Assembly: GCA_013076295.1 (NCBI GenBank)
Contig: RQOL01000466.1
Span: 1,550,001 to 1,614,000, forward strand
DNA length: 64,000 nt
Source of the DNA: Sanderia malayensis
Taxonomy: Eukaryota > Cnidaria > Scyphozoa > Semaeostomeae > Pelagiidae
Reading direction: 5' to 3'
Below the pieces are notes generated by a model that was not told where the DNA came from, did no database searches, and worked only from the letters and a program-made list of their open reading frames with translations. This document shows, piece after piece, positions 12,101-31,452 of this stretch (its first letter is position 1; the number at the start of each line of letters is the position of its first letter). A program made the translations under genes and the position numbers.

Positions 12101-15100
12101 ATGAATTCAAGTATCACCGTTGACACCATGATTTGCACGATAGATGATTATAATCGGGATTTTGTGCATCTTAAAGCAAGGTATTTACCACCTGGCTATA
12201 TCTATACTATCTTTAAGACACTAGAATCGAGTATATATCCCAGGTTTAAGACACAAGAATCGAGTATATATTATTTCAACTTTTTTTTAATGTCTTACCA
12301 GTGAAGCGGTATAAAGCGATTTAACTACAAATAATTTCATTTTTTCATCAAAGATTTGCTAAATATATCATGGAAAAAGCAGAGGAAAGGATTATCTTGG
12401 AGTATGTGAAAGCTGTAATGTCAAGGTAAGGTTAGGCATTGATTTTTGAAGAGCGAACGAACAAACGAAGTAATATATTTTGTTCTATTCACAAATTTGT
12501 CCTACTCCCCAGGGTTTTAGCATTAAGCAAAGTTGACTGCATGTATTATGGAACATTAAGTAATGTATTATGAAGTTGCATTGCGATATCAGATTGTTTA
12601 GCTACAAGAGTTCTTGTGTTTTTTTAGGCGAATAACGTTCAAGTCCTTCGATGAAAGAAAGGATGCCGCTAATCAAATTGTTAAGGAAGCGAACAAAATA
12701 GCTGATACTTTTACAAGACTGGCAAACCTACCTAAATTAGTAAATTATTTGCTCTTTTAATATTTTTTCCTTCTTTCAATTTGATTTTTTTAGTCTAACA
12801 TTCTTAATACTCGTGAACATGTTTAAATTTGTCTGTTTGGTGATTTTCGCTGGATGATGAGAGAGGTGTCTCTTGAAACATTCATAAACACTCCTGTTCA
12901 TGACATTATTAACTAACGTTAATATTCTAGATACTTTTCTTTTCCCTTCTCTTTTTTATGGATTGTATATTTTCATACTTTACATATAATGCATAATTGT
13001 TTATTTTTAACAGGAAGACTCTCCGTGTTCCGTCCTGAGACAAATCGCAGAGGTTTTGAGGTTGAAAGATTCAGATATTGTTTCGGTTGAAATTTCGGTA
13101 AGTTGGACTCAAATATATGCTGCTTGCATGACCCCAAGCAATGTAGTAATATCCTTGCACTGTATCTCTTATGTTCAACCATCTACTTGAAGTAAACTGA
13201 AAAGCCTCGAATAAGCCCCTGCCCCCGAGTAGCCTCTCTCTCCCCTTCGAATAGGGCCCTCTCCATCCTAACATCCATTTGCAAGGATACGGAGGTCATG
13301 TTTCAAGACATTGATGCTCTTCAGTCGAATTTATCACAAACACAGCAGTTTAAGGCAATAATTTTATTATTTAATAACATATTATTGCTTTTATGCAGCT
13401 TCATAATGAATAAATATCTTATCATCTGTCCCATTCCTTGGCCATGGAGTAACAAATCATTCCTGGCTCTTTAATGAACGTGTGAATCCACTAGAATTGA
13501 GACGGATTCGATGAAGACATTCATAGAGTTAGGAGGAGCTATGTGCACTTCAAATTACATGGAGTAATGGAACATTCTTCAACTCATAATAAACTATGTA
13601 ATTCGAAATGAGTTGATTTTTTTATTTACAGGGCTTGGCTGATAAGTACAAGGATTTCAGAGCTGATCATGCAATGGCATTGTTACTACTACGGGGAGAT
13701 CTTGGCAGAACTGAATCAAAACGGGTATATGCTTCATATGAATTTCCTCTTTTGATTTCGTGTTCTGTGTTTCATTGAGTATCATTTACTTACAATAGTC
13801 ATTTGAAATTTTATTATGCACGGCTATGAATGAATGACACCAAACTATTTACAATATCGCATCGCAAAGCTAACTAATGGCAATCAGAGGCTATGATATT
13901 TGAATAAGTAATCTAGGAATTGTGCAACTCTAGTTCTCTCCTAATGCCGTGTGCTGAATATGACACATCAAGGCTAATAAATTGGGATATTTTCGTATTT
14001 CATTACGTCTAATCTTTCTTGCTCTCGTTATATTACTTTAATATTAACATTATGATAACAACATCCCAACAACAGTAGCTATTTTCCAGACTCGCGCTAA
14101 ACAAGTGCAAAGTTGTTCGCTATTTAACTGAATTGAAGCGAGCGTCAAGAAATTCAACTCAATAGCGGACGGAAAACAACTGCAGTAGTGACGTAACGAG
14201 TTTTGCAAATCGTGATTCGAATCTTTTTAAGCTATTCGAATGAGGTTTCCAAGCTGGGTTAATGCATTGGCGATTTGCTGGCGTGATCTGTCTTCGCTTT
14301 CTTTGATCTTCGTAGAGACTTCGTTGAGAATTCGTTCTTCCATCAGTTTCATGTTGCGCGAAATTTCTCTTTGCATTGTTATTTGTTGTTGCTGCAGCTC
14401 ACGCACAGCCTCGACCAGTTTCAACTGGGAATAATTCCGCGAATCATCTGAAGTATTTGACGATGATGGTGCTGGGGCTGGTGCGGGTAAATGTCCCCCC
14501 GAGCCAGTCCCACCAATGAATCTACCATCGCCCCCTACGTTGATGATATTGGGATGATTTTGAAAAACACCATTCTCGTGGCGAGGGTTCATAATAGACC
14601 CCTTTCACATTTACGTCACAAAGTGTTTGAAACTGAGACACGGCATTGAAATGGAGGCAACCGATGTAATCGCGACGCGCGCTTTTCTTGGCCTATTGTA
14701 GTTTGTATGGAATTTTGAGAAATCCGAGGTCAGTGATATAATATAACTCGTTATTTCACGGATTTAATTTCCTTGTTACCGATTTCAACGGATGTCCATA
14801 ATTCTTTGATACCTAAAGAAGAGAAAGTTTATTGCTTGGAAGATCTTTGCTAGCTGAAAGTAAGATAATCAGAAATCTTTAAACGTGACCAGAAGAAATA
14901 GGCCGAAGCTTTACCCGAACATCGATAAACAAACCAAATTTTAGTCTCATCAGAACAAGGATGAACCCTTAAAATTGCGAGAGGACTTGATTAGAGGATT
15001 TTCGAAGCAATAAGAAGATTTTTTGCCACGCCAATGTTGCACTTGGTGGACTGAAGGTTCAAAATATTCAATTGTTTTGTTACCAGTAATGTTCAAGAAT

Positions 15101-17822
15101 CGGGAAGCCAGTGTAAAACTTTTTTGTGAGATTATCCGACTTCAACGTTTCAAATGAACAAATAGATGCTTTGACTTTTGTTAGTTACAACTATAGCTGC
15201 CCCATTTGATTTTCTAATGAGCTAATTTTGGCTGATATGTCTGCAATTTGAAATTGGAAATCTTCACTCGTTGCAAAAGAGAAGAGTGCATTATATCATT
15301 TTCCAACTTGCCAGACTCAATTGGAAGATAGGTAGGAGAGTTGGTATCAAAATCAATTTGCATTGAAACAGTAAAGACCATGACTATTCCAATGGATAGT
15401 CATTATCAGGATCAATCTCGTCACTGAAACTTGGGAATTGTTCAGATGTACCCATGAATGAGCATAGAAATATTTCAAAAGGACCTGCTGGAAACTTTTG
15501 TTCTTTGCTTTTAGTTGTTGTTGAAGGGACAGTATCACAGTATCAGCTTGTAGATTTAAAGTACATACAGCACCAGGAACAAGGTGCCAGTGATTTGGGT
15601 TTACATACATTATTTATTTCATAATGTATACCATCTATATGGTAGCTTTCACTGATGTAGAAATGTTAGCAAATAACTTAATAAAACAGTTAATTTTGAT
15701 TAATGTAATAAACTAGTTTTAGTTTACATTAATGGTTTCTTAAATTCATAAACAGATAAAATTTGAATCAGGTGGGGTGGATGTTTAACCAAAGGAAATA
15801 CTGTCTAATATTTCGTTTTATGTGAGCTGGTGTAAAATATTTTCCATATAGATAGATTGCGTTGTTGACTCTAAAACTGCCCATACCATCCACTCTTTTA
15901 ATCAAAGTGCAAAAACGATGTTTCTCGAAATTTGACTACGGAAGATTAAAGAAACTTAGGCCGGTGCGTGACCCATCGCTATAAAAGTAGCCTCAATGCG
16001 CAATAGCCGCACATTGACGTCCCCAAATTCGTTTTTCTCCTTCGAAATATCTTTGGTTTTATCAGATAGGTGTTCGCTACCGATTTTAACTTATTTTGTA
16101 ATTATAAAGTACTTTAATCGCAATGATAACACAGGTTTGCAGTGGAAAAGTATCGGAAAGAAAATGACATTACATCGGTTGCCTCGTTTTCACGTTCGTG
16201 ACTTATGGTGTGACGTAATTGTGAAAGGGGTCTATTGAAACATTGCTACTGCTGATATTGCTTTCAACTTGCCGATTGTAACTGCTATCCGACTCTGATG
16301 GTACTGCGAATGACATTACTGAATCAAGAGTTGGCATCGGCTGTTGTTTCGATGGGTTCTTATCGCCGAAATCGACGTGCACTGTTCCTACAGTGGTAGT
16401 GAATGTTTTTTGACTGATTGTAGCAACTTGGTCGCAGACAGCAGAGCTTAATGCTTGTGTTGATGGTAATGATGGTGGTGATGATGATTCGTGGTGGTTA
16501 GATGTGTTGACCCCCGTTCCAGTTGCAGTAGACTTAGATGCAGGCTTATTTTGTCTGTCAACTGTTGCTGTTGTAGATCTTCTCGTCGCTTCGAGATCTT
16601 CGTCGCCGAAAACTTGCTCGAACTCGGCGTAGAACGTGCGTATCTTATTGCAGGTGATGCCCTTGCGTTTGTTCTTGACTTTCAGGGCTCGATACCTGTC
16701 GCGGAGGTTCTTGAACTTCTTCTTGACTTGTTTGATCGTTTTGTACGAGCCGGGTGCCATGTTGACCCGATTTGTGATTTCACGCCAATCATCTTGGCAA
16801 GTCGGTGCGTGGAAGTCCTTATTGTGCAGTGCCTTCCATGTTATCATGAGCGTCCGCGATTGCTGCTCTGAAAATTTACTACCCATGCGAACCAGTCTTT
16901 CGGGACTATTGACTTTGAGCAGCGGCGTCAATGGACTACCCGAGCGATTTGTTGTCGTGCAGTGTTGTTGTTGGCCTGGTGGTGTGGCTTGCTCAACTAC
17001 TATCATTTCTTCTCCGTCCTCTTCGGACTTGAAAACTTGATATGTCGACGGTCCTCCTCCTCTCGTGTTGTTTTCCTCTTCCCTTGGCTGTCGTGATATT
17101 TCTCTCGAAGACAAGCCGCCAATCTGGCATTGTGTTGGATACCAAGTGTACGAAAATGCTTCTTGAATCGGTTGGGTTGTCTTTGTTTTGAGTTCCGTTC
17201 TGCTCGAGTCTCTGTTAAGCGACATGGCTTGATTTGCTGTGCTTTCCCTGTTTGTGAGCTATCTCTATTCTGTGACTCGAGTCAACAACCAGGATAGAAC
17301 TCAAACTGCTTCGTGTTTTGTCCTGCGATAAATTCAACATTGCTGTCAAAGGTAGTTGAGACGTCTCAACTCAAGCATGATAATTCAAGCCTGCTTTATT
17401 CATCTGTTGACAAGTTAGCTCTAGACCTTTTGTCATGCAAATCAGCCTAAGTTATTAAAATGACCTGTTTCGAAGACAAGACGATTAGGCCTCACGGGGG
17501 ATCAACTCAAACCGAATTTCCAAGCTGAGACTTGGCAAAAACTCCTTGTATATCAATGATTTGGCCAAAAAGCAAATGGACTGTCATCTTTTTAAATCCT
17601 TTTGCATCGAGTCTCAATTTAGGCTTAATTTAACAACTTTGCTTTTAGGGGTTTCCCTGTTCAATCAGTAATTTCTCGTTGTTTTTTTAGATCGTGTCGG
17701 ATTTCGGAATCAGAGAAACTAGTGACCCTGATGAAAGTAATGGTGTTGGTATTTTCGGTCAAATAGTGGTTGCATCAACTGTCTTGGATAAACTAGAAGC
17801 AAAAATACAAATTCGTAGTTAA
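6138..17822 (+). CDS. EXOC3: Exocyst complex component 3 (Sec6), complete 26-exon gene
   Basis: EXOC3 is a subunit of the exocyst, which tethers secretory vesicles to the plasma membrane. Exons: 6138-6224, 6726-6782, 6883-6962, 7053-7085, 7209-7299, 7405-7511, 7718-7808, 7940-8088, 8183-8296, 8659-8767, 8879-8962, 9315-9388, 9550-9660, 10130-10289, 10424-10465, 10687-10738, 10874-10944, 11112-11165, 11406-11503, 11667-11738, 12100-12180, 12354-12425, 12628-12739, 13014-13097, 13632-13724, 17691-17822. They sum to 2310 nt (769 aa), close to the vertebrate protein (about 750 aa), and all phases agree. Family signatures include RPDQLDKVEQLRRRV, QSQLDGIRSGLNELK, RIIEREER, KMWLVRHLE, DADGFYQTSLP, LQVAAQI, MIAIVNNCQ and LLDGVFADLEGHL. 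The start MKEIENID fits family N-termini; an in-frame Met at 6111 is the alternative. The last intron (3966 bp) contains an antisense gene and a transposon. Confidence 0.97.
8795..8860 (+). repeat. tRNA-like (SINE-type) fragment in EXOC3 intron 10
   Basis: The stretch has an A-box-like GGCATGGTGGTAAGG, followed by a D-stem/anticodon-like TTGACTCGCGATCCAAATG and then a weak B-box-like TTTGTTCATG. This order and spacing are those of tRNA-derived SINE heads in invertebrate genomes. No complete cloverleaf is present, so it is not called as a tRNA gene. Confidence 0.35.
9057..9238. repeat. Degenerate copy of a TA-target MITE (TTCGAA family) in EXOC3 intron 11
   Basis: It shares the cores CTTGAAGGGAC, ATTAGATAGAGTTCGAA and ACACGAGTTCGAACT with the better-preserved copy at 22886-23070. 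The ends are mutated (left TACAACGAATTCTG; right GCAGATTTGAATA). Confidence 0.6.
11290..11370 (+). repeat. GAT-rich microsatellite in EXOC3 intron 18
   Basis: Interrupted GAT/GATTAT repeats, outside the flanking exons at 11112-11165 and 11406-11503. Confidence 0.7.
14227..14592 (-). pseudogene. Probable C-terminal coiled-coil part of an interrupted Myb/SANT-like gene
   Basis: This 121-codon open frame in the last EXOC3 intron, antisense to EXOC3, encodes a Pro/Ser linker followed by a strong coiled coil (KLVEAVRELQQQQITMQREI, then a heptad-like stretch ending IANALTQLGNLIRIA and a stop). A C-terminal coiled coil is typical of Myb/SANT-like regulators such as the zeste type. Its first codon abuts the terminal inverted repeat of the element at 14593-16236, on whose other side lies the Myb/SANT ORF. 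The simplest reading is one gene split by an insertion. A spliced gene with the element inside an intron is possible. No clean target duplication was found, and the two halves are not trivially in one frame. Confidence 0.5.
14593..16236. mobile_element. Non-autonomous TIR element inserted in the Myb/SANT-like gene
   Basis: The ends are near-perfect inverted repeats: left AATAGACCCCTTTCACAT and TTACGTCACA, right TGTGACGTAATTGTGAAAGG and GGTCTATT. Homology continues inward to a second matched block (GAGGCAACCGATGTAAT on the left; its complement ATTACATCGGTTGCCTC near 16170-16187), so the TIRs are about 80 bp and imperfect. The interior has no transposase-like frame. Superfamily is not assigned because no convincing target-site duplication is visible. 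Confidence 0.75.
16203..17225 (-). CDS. Myb/SANT-like DNA-binding protein nested antisense in EXOC3 intron 25
   Basis: This is a 340-codon intronless frame. The N-terminal third is Thr/Gln/Gly-rich. A tri-helical Myb/SANT-like domain spans about residues 115-210: SKFSEQQSRTLMITWKALHN, then DDWREITNRVN, then KTIKQVKKKFKNLRDRYRAL, with three spaced Trp/aromatic positions. A Ser/Thr/Pro-rich region follows. The C-terminal residues (VSIDPFHNYVTP) are translated from the inverted repeat of the adjacent element, so the natural C-terminus is probably the coiled coil at 14592-14227. Such proteins include host regulators of the zeste type and the accessory Myb-like protein of Harbinger transposons. 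A domesticated or resident transposon gene is therefore a real alternative. Expression on the strand opposite EXOC3 would need its own promoter upstream of 17225. Confidence 0.65.
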   Translation of the reverse strand: MSLNRDSSRTELKTKTTQPIQEAFSYTWYPTQCQIGGLSSREISRQPREEENNTRGGGPSTYQVFKSEEDGEEMIVVEQATPPGQQQHCTTTNRSGSPLTPLLKVNSPERLVRMGSKFSEQQSRTLMITWKALHNKDFHAPTCQDDWREITNRVNMAPGSYKTIKQVKKKFKNLRDRYRALKVKNKRKGITCNKIRTFYAEFEQVFGDEDLEATRRSTTATVDRQNKPASKSTATGTGVNTSNHHESSSPPSLPSTQALSSAVCDQVATISQKTFTTTVGTVHVDFGDKNPSKQQPMPTLDSVMSFAVPSESDSSYNRQVESNISSSNVSIDPFHNYVTP

Positions 17823-18441
17823 TTAAATTGCAAAGAATTGAATAGTTGTATGTTGAATATTTTGCAAAAGGACTTTAATATAATTATATTGTGCCTATTT
17901 CTTATTTTCAATCACACACAATTGGTCTCTGAATTCGATTATAAACAAATAGTTTCCTTTCCTTTGAGTCTCTTGAGAACTAGTATTCAGTTCCCGTTCA
18001 ATTTCAAGCCAGGTCATGTTTTCATTAAAAGAGTTTTCTTTTCTTATTTGTTAGAAAGTTGTTACTTTTCATATATATTGTAGAGTATATTATTTTTCTG
18101 AGTAAAAATGAATTTTATAACAGTAGATGTATTAAACTGATGAACATGTTTCGTATTTGTTGGAGACCATTCTTCCGTCTTGCGATGAGACTCAAGTAAC
18201 TTGAATTGAATGACTCAAGCTTTTTGTTCAACAAGGCGAAATTGCGCGAAATGGGCATGGGGACAATGGAAAAGCTTCGCCAATGCACTCTGGGTAATTC
18301 ATTACATATGTTTGAGCAAACGCCAATTAATTTTCCTTTACAAACAAGGCCGGTAAAATTGAAGAGGCTTGTCGAACTTGTGAAATAATTTCCTTGTTTT
18401 TTGCTGCTGGAAAGGCCTGCTTGCAGCCCTAGACGGCCGAA
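17823..18441. promoter_or_regulatory. Intergenic region: EXOC3 3' UTR and SR-factor promoter/5' UTR
   Basis: About 620 bp separate the EXOC3 stop from the SR-factor ATG. The first half is A+T-rich and without a convincing exon; the second half must contain the SR-factor promoter and leader. No specific element is claimed. Confidence 0.4.
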
Positions 18442-20633
18442 ATGAGTAGAATATACATTGGTGGCCTACCACCAGATGCTTCGAGACGCGAAGTTGAAAG
18501 AGAATTCGAGTATTTTGGCCATCTTCGAGACGTTTGGGTGGCTCGAAATCCTCCAGGTTTTGGCTTCATCGTGTACGACGACCAAAGGGACGCTGAAGAT
18601 GCTGTGAGAGAAATGGATGGACGAAGAGTTTGTGGATCAAGAGTAAGAGTTGAATTTGCAAGAGGTCCCACACGAGGTGGTGGAGGAGGTGGTGGTGGTG
18701 CAAGATCTCGTGGTGGTGGTGGAGGTCGAGATAATTCATGTTATGAATGCGGTAGAGTTGGTCATACTGCCAGACAGTGCACTCGCAAGGGCGAGTTTGA
18801 TCGAGGTGGAAGCAGTAGAAGGCGCCGCTCTCGCTCAAGGTTTGTGAATTTACATTTATGTTTATATACATTTTTACATTTTAAATTGCGTATAGTATAT
18901 GGCTTGATTCGGAGAGCCTTGTTGAGTAACCTTTATTTAGTCCACCAAGCACGAGGTCGAGAGGTTGCACACTGCATTAATTGACCGGACGCACGTGTCC
19001 GAATGCCCCAATTAAAACCCAAACGACTTCCTTGTAGTTGTGATAGTTTCTTCGTTTCACTGTGCCATTATATCATTGAAGAATATGTTTGTATGTATCC
19101 CGAGCATTTTATGACGATAATGCTATACAAACGATTGTTATTTCAAAAACAAACTTCAAAGAACCATGATTTATTAGCCACTGCAGACAGCTGAACGTGT
19201 TTGAGATGAGGCAAATGACAATAGGCATTAACTTGATTTGATGGCAAATGATCTTGCTCACATGCTTTGTCAGAGGTAATGTAATTAATGTGGGAGCCAA
19301 CAAGACATTTCTCAGGCCGGGTTTCTAGCAGGCTTCTCTTTATGTTCCTTTCAAATTTTCCAAACATTTGTACAGTATAAATTGTTAAAAATTGCTGCCT
19401 CTAGAATTGCTAATCTGTTTTAATGGCATCCTACAGGGATCAAAAACTACTACATTCACCAAAACTTTCATCCGTCCCAAACACCACTCACCTTGAAATT
19501 GACAGGGACATCAAACGATTCTCGTCTACTACTGTCTACTAAACACAAGGGCTTCACACCACAACTTGATCTTCGCCAGCAATTCAACCTTCTTCAATCC
19601 GTCAGTAAATTCACTACACACTGATATGGACAACTTGTTCTGGCCATTTGGCTTCAACTCTGTCCATGTGGTGCTACTTTTGTGTGTCAGTCAACATTTT
19701 CAGCATTCGTGCAACTTCTGGTTGCTTCTTCTAATTTGCAATCAAGCCACACCGCAACGAGGCTATAACACAACAGTCTTTATGTCATTTCTATGACTGA
19801 CTGATATTTCTTAAGAAACAGATTATTTGACACAAAAGTCACCGGTGGTAAGTTTTTTTCTAAGCGTGTGTGAACTAGATGAATAGATAAGTAGTGAACT
19901 CAGTGAATAATGAATGCACTTAAGCTGGCTATTTCCCTGCTCAGCTTATCCCTTATCAGAGATAAGCAAATTTTTTTAGAGTTCCATACTCGCAAAACAT
20001 TATTTAGAGGGATTAAAATGCTAAAATGTGTGTTGTTATAGAATTTCAGAAGTTTATCTTATTTGTTTGCTGTTTTTCAGGTCACTTGGCAAAAGATCAT
20101 ACAGTAAATCCCCGAGAAGGTAACAGATGTTGATGTGTGCTTTTGATGTTGATTTGGGGTGTTGTTAAATGTATGTTTTTCACCATTATATTTGTTTTCT
20201 TAGGTCAAGGTCTAGATCAAGATCTAGATCAAAGAACAGAAGAGAAAAAGGCAAAAGAAGATCAACATCAAGATCAAGATCAGATGAAAGGTAATTTAAC
20301 TTATTAATTTTTCACTTCATGTTGATTCTATTTGCTTTGTGTTCAAGGCTTGTCTTTGACGATCCACTTGATAATGTCAATATGATGTGATTAATATACT
20401 TTTACAGGAAAAGGTCCCGATCCTTATCGAAGGAACACTCAAGAAAAAGATCAAGGAGCAGAAGTAGATCTCCAAAAGATCGTTCACACTCGCGTTCACC
20501 ATCACCAGATAAAGATGATATGGATGGTGATGCAGGTCGTAATCATGTTGGTAATCATGGTTATCATAATGATGATGATGACGATGATGATGATAGAAAT
20601 GGAAAAGATGAAAGCTATGGAGACAATGAGTAA
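18442..20633 (+). CDS. SRSF7: SR splicing factor with RRM, CCHC zinc knuckle and RS domain (SRSF7/9G8-like)
   Basis: This family binds exonic enhancers and promotes spliceosome assembly and mRNA export. Exons: 18442-18839, 20081-20119, 20204-20290, 20408-20633 (750 nt, 249 aa). The RRM has RNP2 IYIGGL and RNP1 GFGFIVYDD (residues about 4-70). A Gly-rich hinge follows, then a zinc knuckle [14 protein letters not shown] (CX2CX4HX4C), the feature that separates SRSF7 types from SRSF3. The RS domain is split over exons 2-4, all junctions inside AG/G of Arg codons (phase 2). Unusually, the C-terminus ends in an acidic His/Asp tail with eight consecutive Asp. The start is fixed by the canonical N-terminus MSRIYIGG. 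Intron 1 (1241 bp) is long enough for a regulatory poison exon, as in vertebrate homologues, but I could not define one. Confidence 0.92.
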
Positions 20634-21733
20634 TCAATTGTCAAAGACATTTTGAACTTCCTAGACTACATTTATATCCACATGCTTGCATCAAGCACTT
20701 TTGTTAATCTTAGTTTTAATTTCGTTATTGTTTGTGCCATCAAATCAGACTGGTAGACCACCATAAAAACACTAAGACGTAACTGAAGTACTTAAAGTCA
20801 GACAATTTATCTAGCGTGTTGATTTTAGATGTAAATAATAACTATATATTCTGTTTCTTCTTTACATTTATTGGTATATTTCATTAATATTATTATGGAT
20901 AATAAGTTGATGTGTTGGATTATTTGTTTTATGTTCTCAAGTTTGTGGTTCATTTGATAGGGTGTATAATTGTCGCGAATTTTGAGATATTCCAGCAAGG
21001 TGTAGGTTCAATGCTAAATGCTTGAACCTACACCTTGAACTCTTTCAAAAGGTGGGCGTTACTATTTCACTCACGTGGAGTTAATGTTGTTTCAGATGTG
21101 GGTGAGTGAAATGGTGCAAAAGTGCAGTAGTTGGCCAGCTTAGGGTTTCGTGATATTATGGGGGCTATGCTAAAAGTGTTATTACCTCTGTATACGCAGT
21201 CTGTAATGCATAAGGCATGTAAATAGAAAGACAAGATGTGGATGACATGACAAGCTAAGCTAGGCCATTTGGCTTTTTGGCCATCATTGGCGCTTCCATA
21301 CGCAAATGATATGTCTTGCAGACCACGTAACTCAACAATGAAGTTGATATCAGGTAATATTATTACAATACAATGTTATCCAGCTCATAAGATACTACAA
21401 ATATCAACAAAAAGAGATAATATAGAAAAAAAACTTAACACTAAAGCATTAACATGCAATGTATAGGGATGTCTGTGGAAATCTTTTTGCCTTTACTCTA
21501 CTATCTAATTAATTAATTATTGTAATTTAATTGATTAATTGATATTTATTCTTCTGGAATAGGTTGCTCAGTGTGTATGTTCTGTCTTATGTCTGACTGG
21601 CATGGCACGAAAAACCCTGCTGAAAATGTTGCTACAACTCCACAGAGCCCATTAACTATCAACTCAGGTATGTACAAGTGCATTTCTATGCATAACATGA
21701 TGGCATGATGAAATAAATAAAATACGAAGCTTC
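20634..21733. other. Intergenic region between convergent genes (SR factor and gene B)
   Basis: It contains the 3' UTRs of both genes. A minus-strand AATAAA lies at 21545-21550, 184 nt past the gene B stop, and is a likely polyadenylation signal. A perfect 15-bp stem with a 12-nt loop occurs at 20996-21037. No coding exon is apparent. Confidence 0.5.
20996..21037. repeat. Perfect 15-bp inverted repeat (hairpin)
   Basis: CAAGGTGTAGGTTCA is followed after 12 nt by its exact reverse complement TGAACCTACACCTTG. It sits in the shared 3' region of two convergent genes, so it would form a stem in either 3' UTR. Confidence 0.8.

Positions 21734-31452
<9,719 letters not shown>

Noticed and set aside
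15353..15610. 85-codon minus-strand frame inside the intronic TIR element
   Set aside because: There is no transposase motif and its composition is ordinary for random A+T-rich DNA.
18442..18984. Longer 180-codon reading of the SR factor exon 1 through the intron
   Set aside because: A clear donor after 18839 and matching phase-2 exons encode the RS domain. The read-through would lose it, though it could exist as an intron-retention product.
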